Positions 32,131 to 40,142 of a stretch of 54,220 nt of DNA are shown here, piece after piece. Position 1 is the stretch's first letter. The number at the start of each line of letters is the position of its first letter. Source of the DNA: JAJDFU01 sp964640855 (GTDB taxonomy: Bacteria; Bacteroidota; Bacteroidia; Chitinophagales; Saprospiraceae). Both the position numbers and the translations under genes were made by a program. Location of the stretch: the NCBI GenBank assembly GCA_964640855.1, contig CAZXIX010000019.1:1-54220 (forward strand). Reading direction: 5' to 3'. The notes under the pieces are model-generated. The model was given only the letters and a program-made list of their open reading frames with translations, did not search any database and had not been told where the DNA came from.

Positions 32131-34119
32131 CTACCGGATCTGTACCGTTACCGAGCCGACCGATAATTGTCCTACGGGAACAGAGGCGCGTGTACCTCCA
32201 AAGAGCATTTCGGCGAATTCCTGCTCCCGCGTACCCACATTGCTGCGGGTAGGCCGGATAACGGGCCGCATGTCCAAAGGAGTAGGCGAGCCGATCACGA
32301 TGTAGGTATCCAATCCGCGGGGCTCGGCCACTTCAAAAATGTATTCGCCGCGGGAGAGGGTAAGCTCTTCGCCCGGACCGATCTTGAATTCATCCACGTT
32401 GGCTCGCTCATCGGGCACCATCACATAAGACTCGTCGTTGGAAGAAACCCCTACGATGGAAAAGAAAAGGGGCGTTTGGGTGGTATTGGTCACCTTGAAT
32501 ATGAAAAAGCTCCCAATGTTCAAGCTCGGATAATTCACTACCGGTGCAGAGAGCGGTGGATTTTGTCCGCGCATACGCACCTGGCCACTGTAGGTTTGTT
32601 CGACCTGGACCGGAATGACCTGGAGATTCAGTCCGGCAACGTTGTAATTGGAATTGCTCAGGTTGCGGAGGTAGTTGGCCCGGGCATATTCCTGTATGCG
32701 GCCGACAAGCCCATTGGCCAGAGAAGAGGGGGATTGACCCTGACTTGGCCATTGCTGGAGTACTTGTTGGTTGCTGCTGATGAGCTGGAGAGATCCTCCG
32801 GGGCCGCTTTGCGAAACGATCAGTTCGGCACCGCTGTTGGTTACCTGAAGGCGTTGTTGCCGGGACATCTCCTGTTGGATCGCCTGCTGGAGGGCAGGGT
32901 CCTGCACCTGTACCGATACCCGGACCGGGATGGCCAGAGATATCTTCTCGGTAACCACTACTTTCCAGCTGCCGGGATTCAGGTCTTGCACCGGTGCATT
33001 CAAGCGAACGGTGGATTCGGTAAGCGTGGAGTTCGAAACCGTACCCTCCACCGGGTTAATGTTGGGATTGAGCGGATCGAGCCGGATCTTGCTGCCGGGG
33101 TGGAGGTCCCCCAAGGTGCCTGCCTGAAGAACGGGGGTCGTGGCATCGTTGAATTTCAGGATCTGGAGCCCCAGTAAGGGAAGGGGAGCGGAGCCGAAAA
33201 CCTGCCGATCAATGTCGCCCTCAATCTGAGGGGTCTGGTTAGGGGCAAGTTGCTTCATTTCGTATTTCAGCTGTCGGAAAAAAGACTCAAAACTTTGCTG
33301 AGGCTGCAATTTGGCAAAGGTGCGACTGAGCGCATACGAAAGGGACCCGATGGGTTGCCCTTCGTGATCCACGGTTTCATAGTTGGGTTCGTCAGAACGG
33401 GCACCGCTAATGACGATCAGGGGTGAAAGTCCCGTTTCCTGGGTTACTTCGGTTTCGATCATTCCTCCGCCCGGATTTTCAATTTTCTTGGAAACGATTT
33501 CTTGATTTTCCGAAAAGATCTTGGTGGTGCCACGGGTACGTACCAGACCGGCATCCCGGTTGATCGTGCCGGAATAGCAGGCATCTACCGAAAAGACAAG
33601 CTGCCCATTGGGGCCCAGCTTCTTTCGGGCTTTATTCAGCAATTGGTGGATATGGTCATCTGAAAGATGGTTTTGTCCCTCATAGACACCATATTGGAAC
33701 TGATCCCTCGCATCAACAGGGATCAGTGCTTCATCCAGCCTGTCGAATTCATCGACCGTAATATTGGGGGGCGAGATCTGTTCGGAGATCTGCTGCCCGT
33801 GTCCCGAGAAATGGAAGAATACCACATCACCAGGCCGGACCTGATTGATGATCTGGTTTTCAAAAGCATTGATGATCTTCTGGCGGGTGGCATCCTCGTC
33901 TTTCAGGAGCAGGATCTGATCAAATTGAAGTTGGTAAAGCGTGGCAGCCAGAACATCGGCATCTCTGCCGGAAGAAAGATCCATCCAGCCCCCTGTGCGG
34001 GGATAATCCCCGACCGCGACAATCAAGGCAAATTTACGGGCCGTACCTTGCGCCATTCCCTCTGAGAGAACCAGGGTCAGAAGGAAAAATGCGATCGAAA
34101 AAATCCGAGATGATTTCAT
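32131..34119 (-). CDS. Exported caspase-family peptidase with DUF4384-like C-terminus
   Basis: 662 residues. The signal peptide ends near GMAQ (about 24). The caspase domain begins KFALIVAVGDYPRTGGW and keeps both catalytic residues: His107 in FHFSGHGQQ and Cys181 in FSVDACYSGT. The p10-like part (about 235-310) contains SPLIVISGARSDEPNYE, resembling the S1-pocket loop of this family. A beta-rich linker (about 315-540) and a DUF4384-like domain (about 555-620: FFIFKVTNTTQTPLFFSIVGV, IGPGEELTLSRGEYIFEVAEP) follow. DUF4384 domains are common at the C-terminus of bacterial caspases. It begins 32 bases after the LysM gene and is followed by the second caspase after a 52-base gap: probably one operon. 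Confidence 0.9.
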   Translation of the reverse strand: MKSSRIFSIAFFLLTLVLSEGMAQGTARKFALIVAVGDYPRTGGWMDLSSGRDADVLAATLYQLQFDQILLLKDEDATRQKIINAFENQIINQVRPGDVVFFHFSGHGQQISEQISPPNITVDEFDRLDEALIPVDARDQFQYGVYEGQNHLSDDHIHQLLNKARKKLGPNGQLVFSVDACYSGTINRDAGLVRTRGTTKIFSENQEIVSKKIENPGGGMIETEVTQETGLSPLIVISGARSDEPNYETVDHEGQPIGSLSYALSRTFAKLQPQQSFESFFRQLKYEMKQLAPNQTPQIEGDIDRQVFGSAPLPLLGLQILKFNDATTPVLQAGTLGDLHPGSKIRLDPLNPNINPVEGTVSNSTLTESTVRLNAPVQDLNPGSWKVVVTEKISLAIPVRVSVQVQDPALQQAIQQEMSRQQRLQVTNSGAELIVSQSGPGGSLQLISSNQQVLQQWPSQGQSPSSLANGLVGRIQEYARANYLRNLSNSNYNVAGLNLQVIPVQVEQTYSGQVRMRGQNPPLSAPVVNYPSLNIGSFFIFKVTNTTQTPLFFSIVGVSSNDESYVMVPDERANVDEFKIGPGEELTLSRGEYIFEVAEPRGLDTYIVIGSPTPLDMRPVIRPTRSNVGTREQEFAEMLFGGTRASVPVGQLSVGSVTVQIR

Positions 34120-34151
34120 TTGTACTGGTTTTTATGAATGGGGCAAATAAA

Positions 34152-35492
34152 CTATTCGTTAGCGGGGTTGAAAAAAACCTTGTCACCCGGAAGCAAGGTG
34201 TCGCCCGGCGAAAGTTCATTCCATTCCCGGAGTTTATCCAGGCGAATTCCGTAGTGATTGGCAACGGAGATCAGATCTTCTCCCTCTTCGATGATGTGGT
34301 AAGAAAGGGGGATGCGATCCGGTTTTTCATCCAGGTAGAAAGGAATATTCTCTTCCAGCTTATCGGGTGCGAATCCTTCGTTGAAGGCTTTAAATTCTTC
34401 GAGTGTCAGATCCAGGTCGCTGAGTACTTTCTTCAACTTGACCTTGCGCTTGGCAACGACGCCTTTGACCCCATTGACCATGACGACCTTGTACTTTTTG
34501 GTTTCGGGAAGGTCTTCCCGGGCGACAATGAAGGGATACATATTTTGGAGGGTATCTGAATAGAAACCTTCGTTGCTCCCTCCGCGGGCCTTTCCGCCGC
34601 AAGCATAGCTCTGCAACTGGGCAACCACAGGATCGCGCATTTCCGGACGAAGGGGAAGGATGACCGAATAGCAATAAGCTTGTCCTTGCGGGATCCGGTC
34701 CGTCAAAAGCCAGGGGTTGTAGTTTTCGATCAGGGTAGCGTACTGATTCACATCCATTCCGGAAGTAGGTACGATCTGATTTACGAACATGGCTATTTCC
34801 TCAAAATTGTTCTGGATGCCCCCGGCATATTCGAGCAGGTACACATCGGAGCCCATTTTCTGCTGTTCGTAGGATTGTTTGAAAGCAAAATAGTGAGCCA
34901 GAAAATGTACGATGTAATAGTGGGTGTTCTCATCGACCACAACGTTATTCGTCAGATTGTTCTCCGCGATGTGGTTTTTGGCACCGGTCAGACCGGTATA
35001 GTAACTCAGCAGGGAATAGATCCAGTTGTTCAGGTAGTGGTAGCTCTTTTTGAAATAGTTACCTGCCGCCCGGCTGGAGGAGACGACATTCATGCGCTCG
35101 TCCACCTCCGAATCGATCTTCAGCTGGTATTCCTCGGCCGTGGGCCCCTTGAATTGCCAATAACCTACAGCCTGGGATTTGGAAACGGCCGTTCCCTCGA
35201 GGGTGCTTTCCTGCAGGGCCAGAAACTTGAAATCCTGGGGGACGCCTACACCGGCCAGCTCGCGCTCAATAATGGGGAAATAACGGATACAACGATTCAG
35301 ATAATCGTTGTAGTGAGAAGAGCTCTGTGTCAGGGAATTCAGCTTTTCCTGGATTTTTTGAGCTCCACCGGGTGTGATGGTGATCGGAGTTTCCAGGACG
35401 GTTACCTGACTGGGGATGGAGGACTGTGAGTACCCTTGAAAACCCATTCCCGAGGCAATGGCCATCAGAAATAGTGGCAGGAAATACTTCAT
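34152..35492 (-). CDS. MltD-like lytic transglycosylase with LysM domain
   Basis: 446 residues. A signal peptide ends near GYSQS (about 23). A family-1 lytic transglycosylase domain (about 50-235) carries the catalytic Glu95 in LALQESTLEG and then AVGYWQFKGPTAEEY and NYFKKSYHYLNNWIYSLLSYYTG. One C-terminal LysM domain (about 398-443: SYHIIEEGEDLISVANHYGI...LLPGDKVFF) binds glycan. It cleaves the peptidoglycan glycan strand by forming 1,6-anhydro-MurNAc, in the periplasm. It is the first gene after the likely operon promoter at 35546-35576 and just before two exported caspases, suggesting that wall turnover and proteolysis are coupled. Confidence 0.92.
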   Translation of the reverse strand: MKYFLPLFLMAIASGMGFQGYSQSSIPSQVTVLETPITITPGGAQKIQEKLNSLTQSSSHYNDYLNRCIRYFPIIERELAGVGVPQDFKFLALQESTLEGTAVSKSQAVGYWQFKGPTAEEYQLKIDSEVDERMNVVSSSRAAGNYFKKSYHYLNNWIYSLLSYYTGLTGAKNHIAENNLTNNVVVDENTHYYIVHFLAHYFAFKQSYEQQKMGSDVYLLEYAGGIQNNFEEIAMFVNQIVPTSGMDVNQYATLIENYNPWLLTDRIPQGQAYCYSVILPLRPEMRDPVVAQLQSYACGGKARGGSNEGFYSDTLQNMYPFIVAREDLPETKKYKVVMVNGVKGVVAKRKVKLKKVLSDLDLTLEEFKAFNEGFAPDKLEENIPFYLDEKPDRIPLSYHIIEEGEDLISVANHYGIRLDKLREWNELSPGDTLLPGDKVFFNPANE

Positions 35493-35523
35493 CGCTTTTG
35501 AATTTGAGATTAAGCTTTATGTG

Positions 35524-35540
35524 ATCAAGGAAATCTTGAT
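35524..35540 (-). promoter_or_regulatory. Inverted repeat at the start of the lytic transglycosylase-caspase operon
   Basis: ATCAAG (35524-35529) and CTTGAT (35535-35540) form a perfect 6-bp inverted repeat with a five-base spacer, directly downstream of the proposed -7 box and 32 bases before the ATG. This is an operator-like position. Confidence 0.4.
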
Positions 35541-35545
35541 AAATC

Positions 35546-35576
35546 CAAATTTAACTTAATCTTTCAATCCTGCCAG
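35546..35576 (-). promoter_or_regulatory. Putative promoter of the LysM-caspase operon
   Basis: The minus strand -7 box TAAATTTG (plus 35546-35553) matches TAnnTTTG exactly. Nineteen bases upstream is TGG instead of TTG. The box is 54 bases before the start of the lytic transglycosylase gene. Confidence 0.45.
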
Positions 35577-35675
35577 CCCTTTTGGCGTAGGAAGTTTTCT
35601 CCAACCCCTTCTAAGCGTAAGTTTTGTACTCCTTGTCGGGATCGGGCGCCCTTCCACAGTCCCCGTTTCCTATCC

Positions 35676-37358
35676 TCAGGCTTTTTGTAGTTCGGCGGTT
35701 TTCTCTCTTTGTACCGAATAGGTGTCCAGGGATCCTTTATCTCTGGAATTCACCCTTCCCTGGAAGGTGCAGTCGAAACGATACCGGATCATGCCGTAAG
35801 TGGATTCCGAGATGTTTACCTGGCCCGTACGGCCTCTGCTCTCAACCTGCAGGGCTGTGTCCACGGCTTCTCCCCAGAGGTCGAAGTTAAATTTGTTCAT
35901 GCCTACCACGCCGGCGACCACCGGGCCGGTATGAATGCCGATGCGAGCTTCAATGGAAGGAAGCCCCAGGCGGCTTTTTTCTTCCTTATGTTCATCCAGA
36001 AAAGCTTGCATTTCCAGCGCGGCACGGATCAGGTCGTTGGGCAGCGTCTTTTTGTCGGAGAGCCCACTGGCACAGAGATAAGTGCCGCCGGAGGTTTTAA
36101 TTTTCTCGAGCTCCGGGTACTGGCTCAGGATCAGGTCAAAGGAACGGAAACAAGTGTCGATCTCTCCGACCAGTTGATCAGGTTGCAATCGCATGGAGAG
36201 CTGGTCCAGGTTACTGAAATGGCAGCGGAGTATGCTCGCCTCCGGATAAGATTTGGAGTAAGGTTTCCCGTTCGGGCTGAAATCGGAGGCCAATTCCGCG
36301 GGTAAAATTTGAAGCAGCAGTTCCTCCGACCGGATCTTTTCTTCCTCAATCTGGCGGTCCTTACTGGCTATTTGCTTTCTGAATTTCCGAAAACGGCTGA
36401 TGAGGATCAGGGCGACCAGGGCCAGTAAAACCAAAACCAGGGTGGCGCCGACCATAAGGAGTTGGATCTCTTCCATAGGCAGGGGAAAGCCGCCCGTACC
36501 CAGGTTGGCGCGTGCCTCCTGCACCACCGCTTCCTGCGCCAGGGCAACTTTGGTCAGTTGCTTGTATTCGGGAGAGCGTATTTTGGACAGACGTTCGGCT
36601 TCGCCTGCCAATTCCGGGCTTAATCCCGCCGGGACCGGGATGGTGTCGAATGCCATGAGTTCTCCCGGAATGAACATGTTGGCATCTCCTTCCAGGTCGG
36701 ATTCATCGGATTCGAAAGTGCTTTCCTCTTCTGGGGCTTCTTCTCCGGCCTTTGCCCGTAGCGAACGAATCTCCCTTCTGAGGCTGCGGACCTGGTTCTT
36801 CAATTGCTGGATTTCCTGTTCCTGCGCAAAATTCCTCCGCAAGGCCGCCTCACCCGTGCCGGAGGAGCCGGAGGAAGCTTGGTCCTCGAGATAATCGAAG
36901 GTGTCATCCAGGATCTGGAAGGCTTGCTGGTAGCTGCCGCTATTGCCTTCCAATGCACTGAGCCGGCTGGCGGATCGAAGGACCAATTCCGAGTCGCCTG
37001 CTCTTTTGGCAAAAATGAGCGATTGATTGAACCAAAATCTTTCCTGAGCGCGGTTGCGCATACGTGCGTATGCCTCCGCAGCCTGGAAAGCCGCCTTGGC
37101 TGCGCTTGCATTGGCGCCGATCTGGGATGCCAGTTTGAATGCCTCCCCTGAATGCAGGGCCGAGGATTCAGCATCGCGGGGCAATAAAGCCTTGCCCAGA
37201 TCAAAATTTCCGGAAATTTTTTCTTCGGTTGTTTGGGCTTCTTCTAAAATGTTTTGTAACTCAGACAGGTTTTGGCCAAACAAAAGTTGATTCAGGCCAA
37301 GGGTGAGCAGCAAAACCAGCGTGAAGCGACCCCATGGTTTAAATAATCTGTTAGTCAC
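35676..37358 (-). CDS. Transmembrane class III cyclase-like protein lacking catalytic residues
   Basis: 560 residues, GTG start. A signal peptide ends near LFGQ (about 29), then come a helical, TPR-like periplasmic region (about 45-160), a coiled coil (175-205), an acidic linker, a membrane helix (about 300-320), a cytoplasmic coiled coil (325-350) and a class III adenylate/guanylate cyclase fold (about 355-550). The fold is recognisable (YCLKTSGGTYLCASG-like region, ARIGIHTGPVVAGVVG, FDLWGEAVD, ISESTY), but the catalytic residues are replaced: the first metal Asp by His380, the second metal Asp by Gly425, the transition-state Asn by Asp500 and the Arg by Gln504. Lys421 remains. It is probably a nucleotide sensor or scaffold, not a cyclase. 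It lies 183 bases upstream of the LysM-caspase genes, same strand. Confidence 0.85.
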   Translation of the reverse strand: MTNRLFKPWGRFTLVLLLTLGLNQLLFGQNLSELQNILEEAQTTEEKISGNFDLGKALLPRDAESSALHSGEAFKLASQIGANASAAKAAFQAAEAYARMRNRAQERFWFNQSLIFAKRAGDSELVLRSASRLSALEGNSGSYQQAFQILDDTFDYLEDQASSGSSGTGEAALRRNFAQEQEIQQLKNQVRSLRREIRSLRAKAGEEAPEEESTFESDESDLEGDANMFIPGELMAFDTIPVPAGLSPELAGEAERLSKIRSPEYKQLTKVALAQEAVVQEARANLGTGGFPLPMEEIQLLMVGATLVLVLLALVALILISRFRKFRKQIASKDRQIEEEKIRSEELLLQILPAELASDFSPNGKPYSKSYPEASILRCHFSNLDQLSMRLQPDQLVGEIDTCFRSFDLILSQYPELEKIKTSGGTYLCASGLSDKKTLPNDLIRAALEMQAFLDEHKEEKSRLGLPSIEARIGIHTGPVVAGVVGMNKFNFDLWGEAVDTALQVESRGRTGQVNISESTYGMIRYRFDCTFQGRVNSRDKGSLDTYSVQREKTAELQKA

Positions 37359-37500
37359 GGTAGGATCGTTTTACCTGCTATTCAAGGGATAATTACCATA
37401 CGAATCTACAAATTAGGGAAATTTCAGGTCTCGCGTACGTATAATCTTGCATTTAGCTTCTTTGCCAAACCTCTGACTCTCAAGACTTGTTCGAAATATT

Positions 37501-38289
37501 ATGGAATTGTACCACAAGATCTTTGGCCGCGGAGAACCCTTGTTGATCCTCCATGGGCTATTCGGTTCTTCAGACAATTGGCAAACCCTGGGAAAGCGGT
37601 TTGCGGAACAGCATACTGTCATCTTGGTTGATTTACGCAACCACGGGCGATCGCCCCATTTACCCAGGCATACTTATCCGGAAATGGCTGAAGACCTTGA
37701 GTCCTTTCTGGACGCGAAGCGCATCCACCGTTGCGCCGTCCTGGGGCATTCCATGGGAGGGAAAGCGGCCATGCAATTCGCTTTGTTTTTTCCGGAGCGC
37801 ATCGAAAAGCTGGTGGTCGTTGACATGGCGCCCCGAGCTTATTCCGGCGGTCATGAAAGCATTTTACAGGCCATGCGCGGGTTGCCTTTGGCCTCTTTAT
37901 CTTCCCGGAAGGAAGCTGAAACCCAGCTCCTCCAGCAGATCCCGGAAAAAGATATCGTCCGGTTCCTCATGAAAAACCTGTCCCGAAGCGCCCACAATGG
38001 CTTTGAATGGAAATTCAACCTGGACGTACTGTACCGGGACTACGGGGCCATTTTGGCCGCTGTGGAGGAAACCCCTGAACCTTATCCCGGAGAGGCTTTG
38101 TTTATCGGAGGCGGTCGGTCTACATACATCCGGCCGCAAGATGAAGCTGACATTCACAGATTGTTCCCCAAAGCGGAAATCGCCCGCATCCCCGATGCCG
38201 GTCACTGGGTGCACGCCGAGCAACCCGATCGACTGTACAGCCGGGTTCGGGCTTTTTTAGACGGGAACCATCCAAATCCGTCTAACTGA
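37501..38289 (+). CDS. Alpha/beta-hydrolase (YbfF-like esterase)
   Basis: 262 residues. The oxyanion turn LLILHGLFGSSDNW, nucleophile elbow GHSMGG (Ser84) and catalytic His in DAGHWVHAE (His235) are present; the acid is probably the Asp in the RPQDEADI region or its neighbourhood. The DLRNHGRSPH motif and the LGHSMGGKAAMQFALFFPE string are typical of YbfF, a cytoplasmic acyl-CoA/short-chain esterase. There is no signal peptide. It starts 142 bases from the divergent cyclase-like gene. Substrate unknown. Confidence 0.9.
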   Translation: MELYHKIFGRGEPLLILHGLFGSSDNWQTLGKRFAEQHTVILVDLRNHGRSPHLPRHTYPEMAEDLESFLDAKRIHRCAVLGHSMGGKAAMQFALFFPERIEKLVVVDMAPRAYSGGHESILQAMRGLPLASLSSRKEAETQLLQQIPEKDIVRFLMKNLSRSAHNGFEWKFNLDVLYRDYGAILAAVEETPEPYPGEALFIGGGRSTYIRPQDEADIHRLFPKAEIARIPDAGHWVHAEQPDRLYSRVRAFLDGNHPNPSN

Positions 38290-38354
38290 TGGGCAATTCA
38301 TTCCCGGGAACCGAAAAAATTGCATCTTAAATACTTCCGAGCTGTCAGATCGGC

Positions 38355-38370
38355 GTTTACATGTTTACAT
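38355..38370 (+). repeat. Tandem GTTTACAT pair before the S41 protease
   Basis: GTTTACAT occurs twice in a row, 22 bases before the ATG at 38392. A single copy also lies upstream of the GNAT-YoaP gene at 20553-20560. It could be a direct-repeat regulator site or chance. Confidence 0.25.
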
Positions 38371-38391
38371 AAAAGAAAAAAGGAAAGGTAT

Positions 38392-40038
38392 ATGTATCAG
38401 GTAAAAGGTTGGATTCGTGCATTGGGCCTGGTCGCCCTCCTGGTGGTGGGCACATCCACCACTCTTCAGGAGGAAAACAACCGCTATTTTGAGATCATTA
38501 GGAATATTGAAATTTTCACCAATCTGTACCGGGAACTAAACACCCATTATGTGGATGACCTGGACCCGGGAAAACTGATGCGAACCGGCATCGAAGCTAT
38601 GGTGGGCAGTCTGGATCCCTACACCAATTATATTTCCGAATCCGATATCGAAGGGTATCGGCTTCAGACGGAAGGACGGTACAACGGGATCGGCGCCGTC
38701 AGCGATAAAATAGGGGATTATGTGACCCTGATCGAATTGTATGAAGGACAACCGGCGGACAAGGCCGGCCTGAAAGCCGGGGATGCCATTGTGGAGGTGG
38801 ATGGGAAAGATATTGTTGGGAAGGACCTGGAAGAGGTAAACAACTTTCTCCGGGGTTTTCCGGGGCAGGACCTGGAACTGCGCATCAAGCGGCCGGGTAT
38901 GGAAGATCCGATCGATGTCAAGCTTACCCTCGGAGAAGTGAGTGTCCCCAACGTACCGTATCACGGGATGGTCGCAGACGGCATCGGCTACATCGCGCTG
39001 ACGACCTTCACCCGGGATGCCGGGCGAAACGTGGCGAAGGCGCTCCGGTCCCTGAAAAATGACGATCCGGACCTAAAGGGCGTTATTTTCGACCTCCGGG
39101 GCAACGGAGGCGGCCTCTTGATCGAAGCAGTCAATGTCTCCAATGTTTTTATACCTAAGGGAGAAGTGGTGGTCAGCACGCGGGGCAAAGTCAAAGAGTG
39201 GGACAAATCCTATTCTACACAAGGAGCTCCAACGGATCTGGAAATTCCGCTGGTAGTGCTGATCGATGGCAACTCGGCCAGCGCTTCCGAGATCGTGTGC
39301 GGGGTGATCCAGGATTACGATCGCGGCGTTTTGGTGGGCCAGCAATCCTATGGGAAAGGGCTGGTCCAGAATACCCGGGATGTGGGCTACAATTCCCGGA
39401 TCAAGCTTACTACCGCCAAGTATTACATTCCCAGCGGCCGCTGTATTCAAAGTGTGGAATACGAAGACGGCGAACCGGTAGATATCCCCGATGACAGAAG
39501 GCAGGCTTTCAAAACGCGCAGCGGCAGGACCGTATTGGATGGAGGAGGTGTTCGCCCGGATATTTCGCTGCCCGCAGCTACTGACGATGCCGTCGTGAAA
39601 AGCCTGATCCGTCAGCATTTCCTGTTTAATTATGTGACCCATTACTGCCAGGACCTGGACAGCATCGCTCCCGTGCAAGAGTTTGAATTCTCCGATTTCC
39701 CGGGGTTCATGAATTTTGTAGAAAAGCAAGGATTCAATTATTATACCGAAAGCGAGCGACTGGTGAGCAAGCTGGAAGAAGCCAATGCCAAGCAGGGCTA
39801 CGGTCTGGAAACGGATCTCTCCGAAATCAAGAGCATCTTGGAGAAGGCCAAAAAAGATCGCATCCTAAGCAAAAAAGAGGACATCATCGACTTGATCGAA
39901 AACGATATTGCTTCCAGGTATTACTATCAGACGGGAAAGGTCAAGATGAGGCTCAAAAACGACGATGAGATCTCGGAAGCGATCCGTATCCTTTCTGACC
40001 CGGAAGAGTACAAGCGTATCCTGAAAGGCGAAGGATAG
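38392..40038 (+). CDS. S41-family C-terminal processing (tail-specific) protease
   Basis: 548 residues from the ATG at 38392, preceded by GGAAAGG; an in-frame TTG 72 bases upstream is less likely. A hydrophobic signal/anchor (about 8-21, ALGLVALLVVGT) is followed by an N-terminal helical region, a PDZ domain (about 95-180; EGQPADKAGLKAGDAIVEVDG), and the S41 catalytic core with ExIPLVVLIDGNSASASEIV (Ser297) and QSYGKGLVQ (Lys322), the Ser/Lys dyad of CtpA/Tsp proteases. Periplasmic. It trims C-termini or degrades tagged or misfolded envelope proteins and controls cell-wall hydrolases in other bacteria. A doubled GTTTACAT motif (38355-38370) lies in its leader. Confidence 0.93.
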   Translation: MYQVKGWIRALGLVALLVVGTSTTLQEENNRYFEIIRNIEIFTNLYRELNTHYVDDLDPGKLMRTGIEAMVGSLDPYTNYISESDIEGYRLQTEGRYNGIGAVSDKIGDYVTLIELYEGQPADKAGLKAGDAIVEVDGKDIVGKDLEEVNNFLRGFPGQDLELRIKRPGMEDPIDVKLTLGEVSVPNVPYHGMVADGIGYIALTTFTRDAGRNVAKALRSLKNDDPDLKGVIFDLRGNGGGLLIEAVNVSNVFIPKGEVVVSTRGKVKEWDKSYSTQGAPTDLEIPLVVLIDGNSASASEIVCGVIQDYDRGVLVGQQSYGKGLVQNTRDVGYNSRIKLTTAKYYIPSGRCIQSVEYEDGEPVDIPDDRRQAFKTRSGRTVLDGGGVRPDISLPAATDDAVVKSLIRQHFLFNYVTHYCQDLDSIAPVQEFEFSDFPGFMNFVEKQGFNYYTESERLVSKLEEANAKQGYGLETDLSEIKSILEKAKKDRILSKKEDIIDLIENDIASRYYYQTGKVKMRLKNDDEISEAIRILSDPEEYKRILKGEG

Positions 40039-40142
40039 GTAGTTTCCATTCGGTGAACGTCGGGCCGGTATGGACTATTTTGACGCAGGCCCCGCCATTT
40101 CGGTGAATCCTGGTGGAAGATCGCTTGCAGACTATTGCCCGG

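Noticed and set aside
32167..33177. A 336-residue open frame antisense to the first caspase gene
   Set aside because: Arises from the GC-biased third codon positions of the sense gene; no recognised domain.
40040..40112. Near-repeat CATTCGGTGAA / CATTTCGGTGAA between the S41 protease and cysS genes
   Set aside because: Only two short copies, in a convergent gap, with no symmetric structure.
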